This document shows positions 55,788 through 64,000 of a stretch of DNA of 64,000 bases, piece by piece (position 1 is the stretch's first letter; every line of letters starts with the position of its first letter). This DNA is from Aquimarina aggregata (lineage in GTDB: Bacteria > Bacteroidota > Bacteroidia > Flavobacteriales > Flavobacteriaceae). The position numbers and the translations under genes were made by a program. The notes under the pieces were generated by a model that had not been told where the DNA came from, did not search any database, and saw only the letters and a list, made by a program, of their open reading frames with translations. The stretch covers positions 1 through 64,000 of the forward strand of contig NZ_LQRT01000024.1 of the NCBI RefSeq assembly GCF_001632745.1, read 5' to 3'.

Positions 55788-57053
55788 TTGGTTAAAATTA
55801 CTTTACTTTTTGTACTACTGTTGTTTCAATTTTTAGGGCACTCACAGCCCCCTGAACCACCTATTGGGCATCGTTGGGTACTATTTGATCAATACTCTGA
55901 TGAATTCAACGATAAAGCTTTAGATACTAAAAAATGGCGAGATACATTTAATGGTTGGAAAGGCAGGCCACCCGCAAAGTTTGATCCTTCTACTATATCA
56001 GTACAAAACGGTACGATGCAAATAAAAAATAAAAAATTGGCCACTCCAGATGGAAAATATACTATAGCAGGGGGTGCCGTTCAATCTCTAAAACAAACTG
56101 CCCATTTTGGATATTATGAAGTTAAGTTTAAAGCATCCAAACTATCTATGTCTACAACATTTTGGATGTCTAACGGCAAGAAAAAAATAAAAGGTCCAAC
56201 CAAACTAAGTAATGATTGCCAAAAAGATAGCTGGAGTCAAGAATTGGACATTATAGAGAGTGTAGGTGGTGAATTTAATCAACCATGGGCGTCCGGTTTT
56301 AGAACAAAAATAAATTTTAATACACATTACCGTTATATTGACTGTAACGGATCTCCAGAAAAATTCTACTCTGCCGGAAATAATGCTATAGAAGGAAACG
56401 GTATCAAAGCCGATGCAACTCTCGTAGGTGGTGGTGAATCCTGGGAAGATTTTCATATCTATGGTTGCTATTGGAGAGATAGTAAAACCTTTGATTTTTA
56501 TGTAGATAAAAAGTATGCCGGTACTGTAATCGCTAGTACAGATGTGGTAGACACCCCTTTCTCAGAACCAATGGGTATCAATATGGTTACAGAAACTTAT
56601 GATTTTGCAACCCCCTATCCTACTGATCATCAATTATCTAATAATAAAATTAATACATCATATTACGATTGGATAAGATCATATAGATTATTTGCTGTAA
56701 ATGAACCTGAATCTAGTACTATTGATACTTCTATAGTTGAAGTTTTTGATGAAACTATATCTTTTTTTAAAGACCCAATTTTAGATAGTAAAAAGAACGA
56801 AATTACCCTTTCCTATTTATACAAAGCCAATCAAAATAGAACCTTAAAAGTTCATATTAATAATAATAAAAATAAGGAAGTTTATTCTCAAGATTTAAAG
56901 GTTTTAGAAGGTTACGGTAAAGCACAAACCCAATTAAATTTAAAAACTTCTTTACCAAAAGGGTCTTATACAATTACTGCAGATATTAGATCTAATGTAC
57001 CATCTAATACCTCGGTAATTGCAGTAACAAAAGACCATACAATAATATTTTAA
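55788..57053 (+). CDS. Glycoside hydrolase family 16, beta-agarase-like
   Basis: This 421-aa secreted enzyme uses a TTG start (TTGGTTAAAATTACT); no ATG is available upstream in frame before a stop (55773-55775). Signal peptide: MVKITLLFVLLLFQFLGHSQ. The GH16 domain (~24-300) shows FDQYSDEFNDKALDTKKW, FGYYEVKFKAS, the catalytic ELDIIE with E152, D154 and E157 (bulge form ExDxxE), FHIYGCYWRDSKTFDFYVD and YYDWIRSY near its end. These resemble GH16 beta-agarases/porphyranases, which cut galactan chains of red algae. The last ~115 residues are a beta-sandwich of unknown type with no T9SS sorting motif, so it may remain periplasmic or outer-membrane bound. Substrate is inferred only. No other CAZyme is adjacent. 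Confidence 0.87.
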   Translation: MVKITLLFVLLLFQFLGHSQPPEPPIGHRWVLFDQYSDEFNDKALDTKKWRDTFNGWKGRPPAKFDPSTISVQNGTMQIKNKKLATPDGKYTIAGGAVQSLKQTAHFGYYEVKFKASKLSMSTTFWMSNGKKKIKGPTKLSNDCQKDSWSQELDIIESVGGEFNQPWASGFRTKINFNTHYRYIDCNGSPEKFYSAGNNAIEGNGIKADATLVGGGESWEDFHIYGCYWRDSKTFDFYVDKKYAGTVIASTDVVDTPFSEPMGINMVTETYDFATPYPTDHQLSNNKINTSYYDWIRSYRLFAVNEPESSTIDTSIVEVFDETISFFKDPILDSKKNEITLSYLYKANQNRTLKVHINNNKNKEVYSQDLKVLEGYGKAQTQLNLKTSLPKGSYTITADIRSNVPSNTSVIAVTKDHTIIF

Positions 57054-57185
57054 TTTACAATATTTTAGAATTAAAAGAAACTATTGCTAGAAGTTCTACT
57101 TTTTGGTACTATTTTTGCTCCGCATACTATAAATAGTTATCAATTTTAAAAGATCCTTTGATAATATCTGTTATACGTTAAGATA

Positions 57186-57214
57186 TTGATTTATTAGAGT
57201 TTACAATAAATTTG
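57186..57214 (+). promoter_or_regulatory. Candidate promoter for the 170-aa secreted protein
   Basis: TTG (57186-57188), 18 bp, then TAAATTTG (57207-57214), a perfect TAnnTTTG. It lies 38 bp before the ATG. Confidence 0.45.
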
Positions 57215-57252
57215 TTTAATTTAAAATTAATTATACTTATAACAAAAGTCTC

Positions 57253-57765
57253 ATGAAAAATTACTTAATCATTTTTTTATTCATCTCTGGAAATATATTT
57301 TCTCAAAGTATAGGTGAATTAAAAAAAACAGCTAAACGTGACGCTCAAGCAACAATTCAAGCTTCTGTGGATAGAAATCTTAGTACCATATTAAAATATA
57401 CTCATCCTACCGTTTTTAAAGCATATGGCGAACAGAAACTTATGGAAACTATGAATGATATTTTTAGAACTATGGACGCCCAAAAAATCAAAATAAAAGA
57501 CTTTAAAATTGATGAAGTAACAGAAGTTAAAAAAGAAGGAAATCAATATAAATCTTTAGTAAAAAACACGATTAATATGGATTTTAATGGGCGTTCTGTA
57601 ACATTAAAGAGTTCATTATTTGGTTTTTATAATAAAAAGAAAGCACAATGGTATTTTGTTGAATCTAATAAACTTCTAGACGATCCCGATACCAAAAAGC
57701 TATTTCCAAAATTTAAAACCGATATAGAAATTCCTCTAGATGAACATATCGCAGATGATTATTAA
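57253..57765 (+). CDS. Small secreted protein, NTF2-like candidate
   Basis: This 170-aa protein has a signal peptide (MKNYLIIFLFISGNIFSQ). The mature part (RNLSTILKYTHPTVFKAYGEQKLMETM..., KIKDFKIDEVTEVKKEGNQYKSLV, QWYFVESNKLLDDPDTKKLFP) has a helix-then-curved-sheet pattern that could be an NTF2-like fold; I do not recognise a named family. It has a promoter candidate and shares the terminator at 57782-57822 with glnS. It is not clearly linked to the GH16 gene, from which it is separated by 199 bp. Confidence 0.75.
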   Translation: MKNYLIIFLFISGNIFSQSIGELKKTAKRDAQATIQASVDRNLSTILKYTHPTVFKAYGEQKLMETMNDIFRTMDAQKIKIKDFKIDEVTEVKKEGNQYKSLVKNTINMDFNGRSVTLKSSLFGFYNKKKAQWYFVESNKLLDDPDTKKLFPKFKTDIEIPLDEHIADDY

Positions 57766-57781
57766 ATCATAAACAATCAAA

Positions 57782-57822
57782 AAAAAATAACCCCAAAACT
57801 TTGAGTTTTGGGGTTATTTTTT
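57782..57822. terminator. Bidirectional terminator
   Basis: A 19-bp perfect stem: AAAAAATAACCCCAAAACT (57782-57800), loop TTG, AGTTTTGGGGTTATTTTTT (57804-57822). It serves the convergent secreted-protein gene and glnS. Confidence 0.9.
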
Positions 57823-57824
57823 GG

Positions 57825-59870
57825 TTATAAACTGTACGTAGATGCTAATTCTTTAGCTTCTAATTGTAGCAATTCATTTTTATCTTCTAATGCCTTATTA
57901 ATAAAATCCTTTGCCTCTTGATTGGGTTTTAACTTGTTATTTTTTAAAACAATACCAAGAGCTATCATTGTAGCAATTCTAGTACCTACTTTTTTAACAG
58001 CAGTCCCATATAACGGTTCCAGCTCCTCGATAGTTACATTGTTCGCAGCCTCCTGAATTTTATTTTTAAGTACAATTCTTTTCTCATCAGGTAAATTAGT
58101 GTACTTCTTCCCTGCTCTTTTTACTTCTTCTATAGCAGGTATTACGGCTTGTTTATTATTTTGTTGTGGTTTTTGAGATTTATGTTGTTCTTGAACTGGT
58201 TTAACTTTAGCCCATGTGTCTCGTAAACCTACAGTTTTATTAAATACCAAATTTTCTGCAGTACTATCACTATCCATATTAAAATATCCTAATCTCTGAA
58301 ATTGAAATTGTTCTAAAAGTTTACCTGTCTTTAAACTAGGTTCTACATAACCAGTTATTATTTTAAGAGAATCTGAATTAATAAATTCTACAAAATCCTT
58401 ATCCTTATCACTATCAGGTGCTTCGTGATTAAATAAACGATCATAAATTCTAATTTCTGCAGGAATAGCATGTTTTACAGTAACCCAATGCAATGTTCCT
58501 TTTACATTGCGTTTAGATTCTTCTGTACCACTTCCCGATTTACTTTTAGGGTCATAAGTACAATGAATTTCTGTAATCTTACCGTTTTCATCTTTTACTA
58601 CACCTTCTCCTTTGATAATATAAGCGTTTTTAAGACGTACCTCTTTACCTAAGGTTAGTCTAAAGAACTTTCTACCTGCCTCTTCTTTAAAATCCTCTCT
58701 TTCGATATATAATTCACCAGAAAAAGGAACTTGTCTTGATCCTGCAGTTTCATCTTCAGGATTATTTTCTGCTGTTAACCATTCTTCTTGATCTTTTGGA
58801 TAGTTTGTAATTACCAATTTAACGGGATCAAGTACTGCCATTACACGTGATGCAGTTTTATTAAGATCCTCACGTACACAAAACTCTAACAACGAAACAT
58901 CTATTACGTTTTCACGTTTTGCTACACCAACGGTATCTACAAATTTACGTATTGAATTAGGTGTATATCCTCTCCTTCTTAGTCCCGATATAGTAGGCAT
59001 TCTTGGATCATCCCACCCAGATACTATTCCTTCTTGAACCAATCTAAGTAACTTGCGCTTACTCATTATCGTATAGCTTAAGTTAAGACGAGCAAATTCT
59101 CTTTGTTTTGGTCTAATATTGCTACTGTAGATTTGATCTAAAAACCAATCATAAAGTTTTCTATGCGGCTTAAACTCTAATGAACATAGTGAATGTGAAA
59201 TATTTTCTATATAATCACTTTCACCATGTGTCCAATCATACATTGGATAAATACACCAATCATCTCCAGTTCTATGATGAGTTTTCTTTAAAATTCTATA
59301 CATCAAAGGATCACGCATTAACATATTTGGATCTGCCATATCTATTTTGGCTCTAACCACGTGAGCTCCCTCATCAAACTCCCCATCTTTCATCTTTTGA
59401 AATAAGGACAGGTTTTCTTCTACCGAGCGATCTCTAAAAGGACTGTCAGTTCCAGGTTCTGTAGTTGTTCCTTTTTGCTCTGCAATAGCCTCTGCAGATT
59501 GTGAATCAACATATGCTTTACCTTCCTTGATTAACAATACCGTCCAATCATACAGCTGTTGAAAGTAATCAGAAGAATAACACTCTTTATCCCATTGATA
59601 TCCTAACCATGCGATATCTTCTTTGATAGCATCAACATATTCTTGTTCTTCTTTTGCAGGGTTAGTGTCATCAAAGCGCAAATTTACAGGTGCGTTGTAT
59701 CTAAGACCAAGACCAAAACTTATTCCTATAGCTTTGGTATGCCCTATATGTAAATATCCATTAGGTTCTGGTGGAAAACGAAAGCGTAAGCTATCACTAC
59801 TCATTCCTTCTTTTAGATCTTCTTCTATGATATGCTCTATAAAATTGAGCGATTTTTTCTCTTCTGTCAT
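57825..59870 (-). CDS. glnS: Glutaminyl-tRNA synthetase with C-terminal extension
   Basis: This 681-aa class I synthetase charges tRNA-Gln. The HIGH motif is in FPPEPNGYLHIGHTKAI and the KMSKS-type motif is TIMSKRKLLRLVQEG. Other blocks are LRFDDTNP, YDWTHGESDYIENISHSLC and ISGLRRRGYTPNSIRKF. The usual enzyme ends near FNKTVGLRDTWAKV (~560). This one continues ~120 residues: a Gln/Lys-rich linker (EQHKSQKPQQNNKQ), then a helical part (IEEVKRAGKKYTNLPDEKR..., YGTAVKKVGTRIATMIALG). I cannot assign that extension to a family. The start at 59870 fits the conserved MTEEKKSLNFIEHIIEED. A promoter candidate is at 59888-59895. Confidence 0.95.
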   Translation of the reverse strand: MTEEKKSLNFIEHIIEEDLKEGMSSDSLRFRFPPEPNGYLHIGHTKAIGISFGLGLRYNAPVNLRFDDTNPAKEEQEYVDAIKEDIAWLGYQWDKECYSSDYFQQLYDWTVLLIKEGKAYVDSQSAEAIAEQKGTTTEPGTDSPFRDRSVEENLSLFQKMKDGEFDEGAHVVRAKIDMADPNMLMRDPLMYRILKKTHHRTGDDWCIYPMYDWTHGESDYIENISHSLCSLEFKPHRKLYDWFLDQIYSSNIRPKQREFARLNLSYTIMSKRKLLRLVQEGIVSGWDDPRMPTISGLRRRGYTPNSIRKFVDTVGVAKRENVIDVSLLEFCVREDLNKTASRVMAVLDPVKLVITNYPKDQEEWLTAENNPEDETAGSRQVPFSGELYIEREDFKEEAGRKFFRLTLGKEVRLKNAYIIKGEGVVKDENGKITEIHCTYDPKSKSGSGTEESKRNVKGTLHWVTVKHAIPAEIRIYDRLFNHEAPDSDKDKDFVEFINSDSLKIITGYVEPSLKTGKLLEQFQFQRLGYFNMDSDSTAENLVFNKTVGLRDTWAKVKPVQEQHKSQKPQQNNKQAVIPAIEEVKRAGKKYTNLPDEKRIVLKNKIQEAANNVTIEELEPLYGTAVKKVGTRIATMIALGIVLKNNKLKPNQEAKDFINKALEDKNELLQLEAKELASTYSL

Positions 59871-59887
59871 TACTTAAAAATAAAACA

Positions 59888-59895
59888 CAAAACTA
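59888..59895 (-). promoter_or_regulatory. Candidate -7 promoter box for glnS
   Basis: CAAAACTA on plus is TAGTTTTG on minus (TAnnTTTG), 17 bp before the ATG at 59870. No clear -33 box. Confidence 0.35.
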
Positions 59896-59987
59896 CAAAT
59901 TCTAATCCTGCTTAGCTATTCTATAAAAATGTTTAATATAAATTATTATGTATTCTATAATTTGATTTAAAAAGGGGTCGTTTTCCC

Positions 59988-60020
59988 TTGTTAATTAAAC
60001 CAACATTCTCATTACCTTTG
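59988..60020 (+). promoter_or_regulatory. Candidate promoter for folB
   Basis: TTG (59988-59990), 22 bp, then TACCTTTG (60013-60020), a perfect TAnnTTTG, 14 bp before the GTG start at 60035. Confidence 0.5.
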
Positions 60021-60034
60021 TTTAAAAAAAAGCA

Positions 60035-60391
60035 GTGGGATATATCAAACTGAAAAATATTAAAGTTTATGCCTATCATGGTTGTCTTGTTGAAGAAAAA
60101 AAAATAGGTTCTGATTATCGAGTAGATTTAAAAATTAAAGGGGATCTATCTAATTCTGCACAAACCGATCGTTTGGCGGATACTATAGATTACGTTCATC
60201 TTAATCATATTGTAAAAGAAGAGATGGCGATACGTTCTAAGCTACTAGAACATGCAGCAGAGCGTATTTTAAATAGAATCATAGTAGAGTTACCTTTGGT
60301 TCAAAAAGCGACCGTAGATGTCTCTAAAATCAATCCTCCTATTGGTGGAAATGTAGAAATGGTAACAATTACCAGAACCAAAAAACGCTAA
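60035..60391 (+). CDS. folB: Dihydroneopterin aldolase
   Basis: This 118-aa folate-pathway enzyme converts 7,8-dihydroneopterin to 6-hydroxymethyl-7,8-dihydropterin plus glycolaldehyde. The start is a GTG. Conserved blocks are YIKLKNIKVYAYHGCLVEEKKIG near the N-terminus (HG pocket), TIDYVHLNHIVKEEM, KLLEHAAERI with the active-site Glu, and the closing VDVSKINPPIGGNVEMVTITR. The length is typical. It is followed by tRNA-Cys and is divergent from glnS. Confidence 0.93.
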   Translation: MGYIKLKNIKVYAYHGCLVEEKKIGSDYRVDLKIKGDLSNSAQTDRLADTIDYVHLNHIVKEEMAIRSKLLEHAAERILNRIIVELPLVQKATVDVSKINPPIGGNVEMVTITRTKKR

Positions 60392-60437
60392 CTTTATGGT
60401 GTTAAAAAAAAATGAATGTTGTTTTAATGTGAAATCA

Positions 60438-60470
60438 TTTGTTTAGAACTAATAAATTTTTTTACATTTG
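60438..60470 (+). promoter_or_regulatory. Candidate promoter for tRNA-Cys
   Basis: TTTG (60438-60441), 21 bp, then TACATTTG (60463-60470), a perfect TAnnTTTG; it lies 20 bp before the tRNA. Both boxes match the Bacteroidetes consensus. Confidence 0.55.
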
Positions 60471-60489
60471 CCTGAATCCAACCAAAACT

Positions 60490-60560
60490 GGTGTCGTGGC
60501 CGAGTGGCTAGGCAGTGGTCTGCAACACCATCTACAGCGGTTCGAATCCGCTCGACACCT
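60490..60560 (+). tRNA. tRNA-Cys (GCA anticodon)
   Basis: A 71-nt cloverleaf: the acceptor stem GGTGTCG (60490-60496) pairs with CGACACC (60553-60559); the anticodon loop CTGCAAC holds GCA, closed by GTGGT/ACCAT; the T arm is AGCGG-TTCGAAT-CCGCT. The discriminator base is T (U73), usual for tRNA-Cys. The 3' CCA is not encoded. A terminator follows directly. Confidence 0.95.
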
Positions 60561-60561
60561 C

Positions 60562-60593
60562 AAAAAATCCTGTAAGTATTTACAGGATTTTTT
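60562..60593. terminator. Bidirectional terminator for tRNA-Cys and the LysE-family gene
   Basis: AAAAAATCCTGTAA, loop GTAT, TTACAGGATTTTTT: a perfect 14-bp stem between the tRNA and the stop of the minus-strand gene. Confidence 0.9.
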
Positions 60594-61294
60594 TATTTAG
60601 TATTAAAACTTGATTCTGGTCTAATTTTTTCGATTCTATCCTGAATTTTCTTTTCCATTGTGTCAGGTAATACACCTTTAAGAATAAGAAATACACCAAA
60701 AACTACCATCATTATACTGATAACTCTTTTTATAATATACGTTCTTTTTGGTGTTAATTTCTTTTTTAAACGTTTCGCTAATAACATTTTAAAAATATCA
60801 ATAAGTAGATAGGTTCCTAAAACCATACTAAAAAAATACAGAATTCTATTCGTATTCATATCTAGTTGTGGTCCAATTACTATGATTATGCTTAACCAAA
60901 AACCTAGTACACCGATATTAATAAAATTAAGTAGAAACCCTTTTACAAAAAGCATTAAATAATTATGCTTATTAATAATTTCTACTGATGTATCTCTAAG
61001 TTTATTATAATTTTTACGTTCTTGAATAAATGATATTATCCCATAGGTACCTAGAAGCATTCCGCCAAAAATGAATAATGCGGGATCATCTTTTATTTTT
61101 TCTAAAATTTGATTTGTACTAAAATATGCAATAAGAATAAATACAATATCCGCAAAGATTACTCCTAAATCAACTGCAAGTGCTGCTCTAAAACCTTTTA
61201 TAGCTGCAGTTTCTAACAATACAAAAAACACAGGTCCTATTAGAAATGCTAATAAAAACCCTAAAGGTATTGCTGCTTGTGCATCTTGGAGCAT
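60593..61294 (-). CDS. LysE/RhtB family amino-acid exporter-like membrane protein
   Basis: This 233-aa protein has about six hydrophobic helices. The start (AAIPLGFLLAFLIGPVFFVLLETAAIKGFRAALAVDLGVIFADIVFILIAY) is typical of LysE translocators, which export amino acids or related compounds. The substrate is unknown. It is the last of three minus-strand genes (rnr, DUF2807, this), 38 bp from the DUF2807 gene, and probably co-transcribed with them. It ends at the tRNA terminator. Confidence 0.88.
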   Translation of the reverse strand: MLQDAQAAIPLGFLLAFLIGPVFFVLLETAAIKGFRAALAVDLGVIFADIVFILIAYFSTNQILEKIKDDPALFIFGGMLLGTYGIISFIQERKNYNKLRDTSVEIINKHNYLMLFVKGFLLNFINIGVLGFWLSIIIVIGPQLDMNTNRILYFFSMVLGTYLLIDIFKMLLAKRLKKKLTPKRTYIIKRVISIMMVVFGVFLILKGVLPDTMEKKIQDRIEKIRPESSFNTK

Positions 61295-61332
61295 GTGATT
61301 TATGAATCTTTCTTACAAAGTTAAAAAACTAC

Positions 61333-62007
61333 TTAGTTAACTTCAATAATTTTTCCTCCTAAAAGTTTTTGAGTATCCATTTCTTTTGGATTACCATAAA
61401 TTCTGATCGTTCCACCAGCATTAGTATTTGCTTTGATATAGTTTTTGGCATATACTTCTGCCGAACCACCTGCACTAATTTTTACTTGTGTATCTTTTGT
61501 TTTTAGGTTTCTTCCATAATATTGTCCACCAGATGTAACAACTACCTCCTGCTCTTTTACCTCACCATCTATTTCTATTTCTCCTCCTGATATTGCTTTT
61601 ACAAATAAATGTTCTGCTTCAATATTTGCTCCAATACTGGCACCTTCTTGAGCTCTTAAATCTAACGAATTAGAAGATATTACATCTTTAGATTCTACTC
61701 GGGATCCTTCATTAACATCAATCTTTCTTAATTCTTTATAATACACAACCACCTGAGTGTTATTATTATCCCAAATATTATCTAAAGACATACTAATCTT
61801 TAACAGATTATTGTTTTGTATAACATTTATATTTCTGCGTTTTACTCCAGTAATTTCAACTTTATTCTCATCACTTTGAACTAAAGTAACCTGAATTTTA
61901 TTAAATATTTTTAATTCACTGAAGTCACCAACATTTTTAGTTACTACATCTTGTGCTTGAACTACAGATACTGCACATACAAGTAAAAGAAACATTATTT
62001 TTTTCAT
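61333..62007 (-). CDS. DUF2807 (head GIN domain) secreted protein
   Basis: This 224-aa protein starts at MKKIMFLLLVCAVSVVQAQ (signal peptide); the open frame to 62055 is not preferred. The mature part is a repetitive beta-helix-like DUF2807 domain: VGDFSELKIFNKIQVTLVQSD, KISMSLDNIW, EGASIGANIEAEHLFVKAISGGEIEIDGE, GGQYYGRNLKTKDTQVKISAGGSAEVYA. Such auto-transporter-adhesin-like "GIN" proteins are common secreted proteins in Bacteroidetes; the function is unknown. It lies 58 bp after rnr. Confidence 0.9.
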   Translation of the reverse strand: MKKIMFLLLVCAVSVVQAQDVVTKNVGDFSELKIFNKIQVTLVQSDENKVEITGVKRRNINVIQNNNLLKISMSLDNIWDNNNTQVVVYYKELRKIDVNEGSRVESKDVISSNSLDLRAQEGASIGANIEAEHLFVKAISGGEIEIDGEVKEQEVVVTSGGQYYGRNLKTKDTQVKISAGGSAEVYAKNYIKANTNAGGTIRIYGNPKEMDTQKLLGGKIIEVN

Positions 62008-62065
62008 CGCCCTATTTTTAAGATTTATAATTTTTTGTTTTATTATGAACGACACTTATATATTA

Positions 62066-64000
62066 TTATTCCATTTCTTCTCTACTTCCTAACAACGTAA
62101 AGTCTAAGTGCCTTTTCACGAGATCAGCGTTTTTTACTCTCACAACCACTTCATCTCCTAATTGGTATGTTTTCTTATTGGTTTGCCCAATTACAGCATA
62201 TTCATCTTGATCAAAAACATAATGATCATCTGCTATATCTTTAAGTCGAACCATGCCTTCGCATTTATTGCTTAAGATTTCTACATAAATACCCCATTCT
62301 GTTACTCCAGAGATCACTCCTATGAAATTTTCATTTTCATGATCTTTCATAAATTTTATCTGCATAAACTTAATAGAATCACGTTCTGCACTAGCAGCTA
62401 GATTTTCCATGCTACTACTGTGATTACATTTTTCTTCATATTCTTCTTCTACTACAGATTTTCCTTTATCTAAATAATGTTGTAGCAAACGGTGTGCCAT
62501 AACATCAGGATACCTTCTTATTGGTGATGTAAAATGAGAATAATAATCAAAAGCTAAACCATAATGCCCTATGTTATGGGTTGTATATTCTGCTTTACTC
62601 ATACTTCGTATAGCTAAAGTATCTACAAGATTTTGTTCTTTTTTACCTTGAACATCTTTTAATAAACCATTAAGTGATTTTGTAGTGGTCTTGCGATCTC
62701 TAAGATCTAGCTTATACCCAAATCGACCTATAATGTTTTGTAAGGCTGCTAATTTTTCATCATTAGGTTCATCATGAACTCTATAAATAAATGTTTTTTT
62801 AGGGTTCTGTTTTCCTATAAATTCTGCAACTTTTTTATTAGCTAGAAGCATAAACTCTTCGATAAGCTTATTTGCATCTTTAGAAGTCTTAAAAAATACT
62901 CCTACAGGTTCGTTATCTTGATTTAAATTAAACTTAACTTCTACCTTGTCAAAAGATATAGCTCCTTCTCCCATTCGTTTTGCACGCATTATTTTAGCTA
63001 ATTCATCTAATTTTAATGTTGCTTCTGCTACTTTAGGATCTGCTTTATATTCTTTTCCTGTTAATGAGATTTCTGCAGGTATGGTATTTTCTTTAGTTTC
63101 TATGATATGCTGTGCTTCTTCATAAGCAAAACGTGCATCAGAATAGGTTACTGTTCTACCAAACCATTGATCTACAATTTCTGCTTTATGATTAAGTTCA
63201 AATACAGCAGAAAATGTATATTTTTCTTCATTTGGTCTTAATGAACAAGCATTATTAGACAAGACTTCAGGCAGCATAGGTACTACTCTATCTACTAAAT
63301 ATACAGAGGTTGCTCTCTCATATGCTTCATCATCCAGAATTGTTCCTGGTTGTAAATAATGGGATACATCTGCAATATGAATCCCTATTTCATAGTTACC
63401 ATTTTCTAATACTTCAAAAGATAACGCATCATCAAAATCCTTAGCATCTTTTGGATCAATTGTAAAGGTGAGTGTTTTTCTCATATCTCTACGTTTCTTG
63501 ATCTCAGACTCTTGGATACTGGTATCTAACGTATTTGCATATTCTTCTACTTCTGCCGGAAATTCATATGGTAAACCATACTGCGCCAAAATTGAATGAA
63601 TTTCTGTATCATGCTCTCCTGGTTTTCCTAAAACACTAACTATTTTACCAAAAGGAGAATCTGCTTTTTCTGGCCAATCTTCGAGTTTAACTAATACTTT
63701 ATCGCCATTTTCTGCTTCTCCAATTTTATTTTTAGGAACAAAAACATCGGTATACATTTTAGGATCCTGCATGTTTACAAATGCATAATTTTTTTGAATC
63801 TCTATAACGCCTACAAACTCCTCTCTTTTACGTGTTATAATTCTAGTAACCTCACCTTCACTTTTTCCTCTTCGTTTTCTGCGATATACATACACTTCTA
63901 CTTCATCTCCATGTAGACCTTTATTTAGATTATTACTAGGGATAAAGATATCATCATCTAGATCCTTTACGATTACATATCCACTACCTTTAGATGTGAT
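62066..64000 (-). CDS. rnr: Ribonuclease R (3'-5' exoribonuclease), N-terminus cut by window
   Basis: The frame runs off the right end: 644 codons are visible. The internal GTG at 63895 is not the start, because 35 more in-frame codons reach the edge (SKGSGYVIVKDLDDDIFIP...GLHGDEVEV). Cold-shock-like blocks (DVFVPKNKIGEAENGDKVLVKL) precede the RNB catalytic domain with the acidic cluster DAKDFDDALS, HIADVSHYLQPG, VYLVDRVVPMLPEVLSNNACSL, and FTSPIRRYPDVMAHRLL. The C-terminal S1 domain (IGVISGVTEWGIYVEI..., RHLDFTLL) is complete. The enzyme degrades structured RNA and mRNA. It is the first gene seen in a run with DUF2807 and LysE. Confidence 0.95.
   Translation of the reverse strand: MTSKGSGYVIVKDLDDDIFIPSNNLNKGLHGDEVEVYVYRRKRRGKSEGEVTRIITRKREEFVGVIEIQKNYAFVNMQDPKMYTDVFVPKNKIGEAENGDKVLVKLEDWPEKADSPFGKIVSVLGKPGEHDTEIHSILAQYGLPYEFPAEVEEYANTLDTSIQESEIKKRRDMRKTLTFTIDPKDAKDFDDALSFEVLENGNYEIGIHIADVSHYLQPGTILDDEAYERATSVYLVDRVVPMLPEVLSNNACSLRPNEEKYTFSAVFELNHKAEIVDQWFGRTVTYSDARFAYEEAQHIIETKENTIPAEISLTGKEYKADPKVAEATLKLDELAKIMRAKRMGEGAISFDKVEVKFNLNQDNEPVGVFFKTSKDANKLIEEFMLLANKKVAEFIGKQNPKKTFIYRVHDEPNDEKLAALQNIIGRFGYKLDLRDRKTTTKSLNGLLKDVQGKKEQNLVDTLAIRSMSKAEYTTHNIGHYGLAFDYYSHFTSPIRRYPDVMAHRLLQHYLDKGKSVVEEEYEEKCNHSSSMENLAASAERDSIKFMQIKFMKDHENENFIGVISGVTEWGIYVEILSNKCEGMVRLKDIADDHYVFDQDEYAVIGQTNKKTYQLGDEVVVRVKNADLVKRHLDFTLLGSREEME

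Noticed and set aside
57825..58200. YqeY domain at the GlnRS C-terminus
   Set aside because: The extension lacks the recognisable YqeY sequence blocks I know; left unassigned.
59356..59371. CACGTG core in CTAACCACGTGAGCTC as a further parS site
   Set aside because: Only the central 6-7 bases match; the flanks fit neither TGTTCC nor GGAACA, and it is in glnS coding sequence.

Overview
The window is a low-GC chromosomal segment of a marine member of the Bacteroidetes, most likely family Flavobacteriaceae. The evidence is three type IX secretion (T9SS) C-terminal sorting domains, two PorP/SprF proteins, GlnRS beside DUF2807, LysE and RNase R, a DUF4175-YbeY-MnmG-methyltransferase-OmpH gene order, and TAnnTTTG promoter boxes in place of sigma70 boxes. 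A GH16 enzyme resembling beta-agarases fits a seaweed-associated lifestyle. An Aquimarina-like genus is possible but not demonstrated.

Layout. 1-8230: four tandem minus-strand paralogues (the first cut by the window edge) encoding secreted proteins of about 790-810 aa with macroglobulin-like repeats and a TonB-plug-like domain. 8413-14814: DUF4837 lipoprotein, a tiny CHU_C-domain lipoprotein, MltD-type lytic transglycosylase with LysM repeats, phosphoglycerate kinase and a beta-lactamase-fold serine hydrolase, all on minus. 15094-16731: DNA polymerase III delta' and a DoxX-like membrane protein, on plus. 16890-42061: a 25-kb minus-strand surface-protein locus read from high to low coordinates: a 715-aa Ig-like protein with a type B sorting domain, a PorP/SprF barrel fused to a long repetitive coiled coil and SPOR-like repeats, a SprB-like protein of about 3850 aa (type B sorting), a plain PorP/SprF, and a 2217-aa paralogue of the giant with a type A sorting domain. 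42842-51253: OmpH-like lipoprotein, methyltransferase, two small unrecognised proteins, mnmG, ybeY and DUF4175, on minus. 51356-64000: AlkB-like hydroxylase, gltX, a 55-aa DUF4177-like protein, an SPFH protein, GH16 and a small secreted protein (plus); glnS (minus); folB and tRNA-Cys (plus); LysE, DUF2807 and rnr (minus, rnr cut by the window end).

The two observations I rate highest are: (1) a cluster of perfect or near-perfect TGTTCCACGTGGAACA palindromes, matching the bacterial chromosomal parS site, around ybeY/mnmG, which suggests an origin-proximal ParB-loading centromere; and (2) the giant adhesin locus, in which a PorP/SprF outer-membrane protein carries an approximately 520-residue coiled coil of 45-bp and 60-bp repeats ending in SPOR-like domains, next to paralogous giant adhesins that use different T9SS sorting signals. 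I found no CRISPR array, rRNA, insertion sequence or prophage. All assignments are from reading the sequence; no database search was possible.
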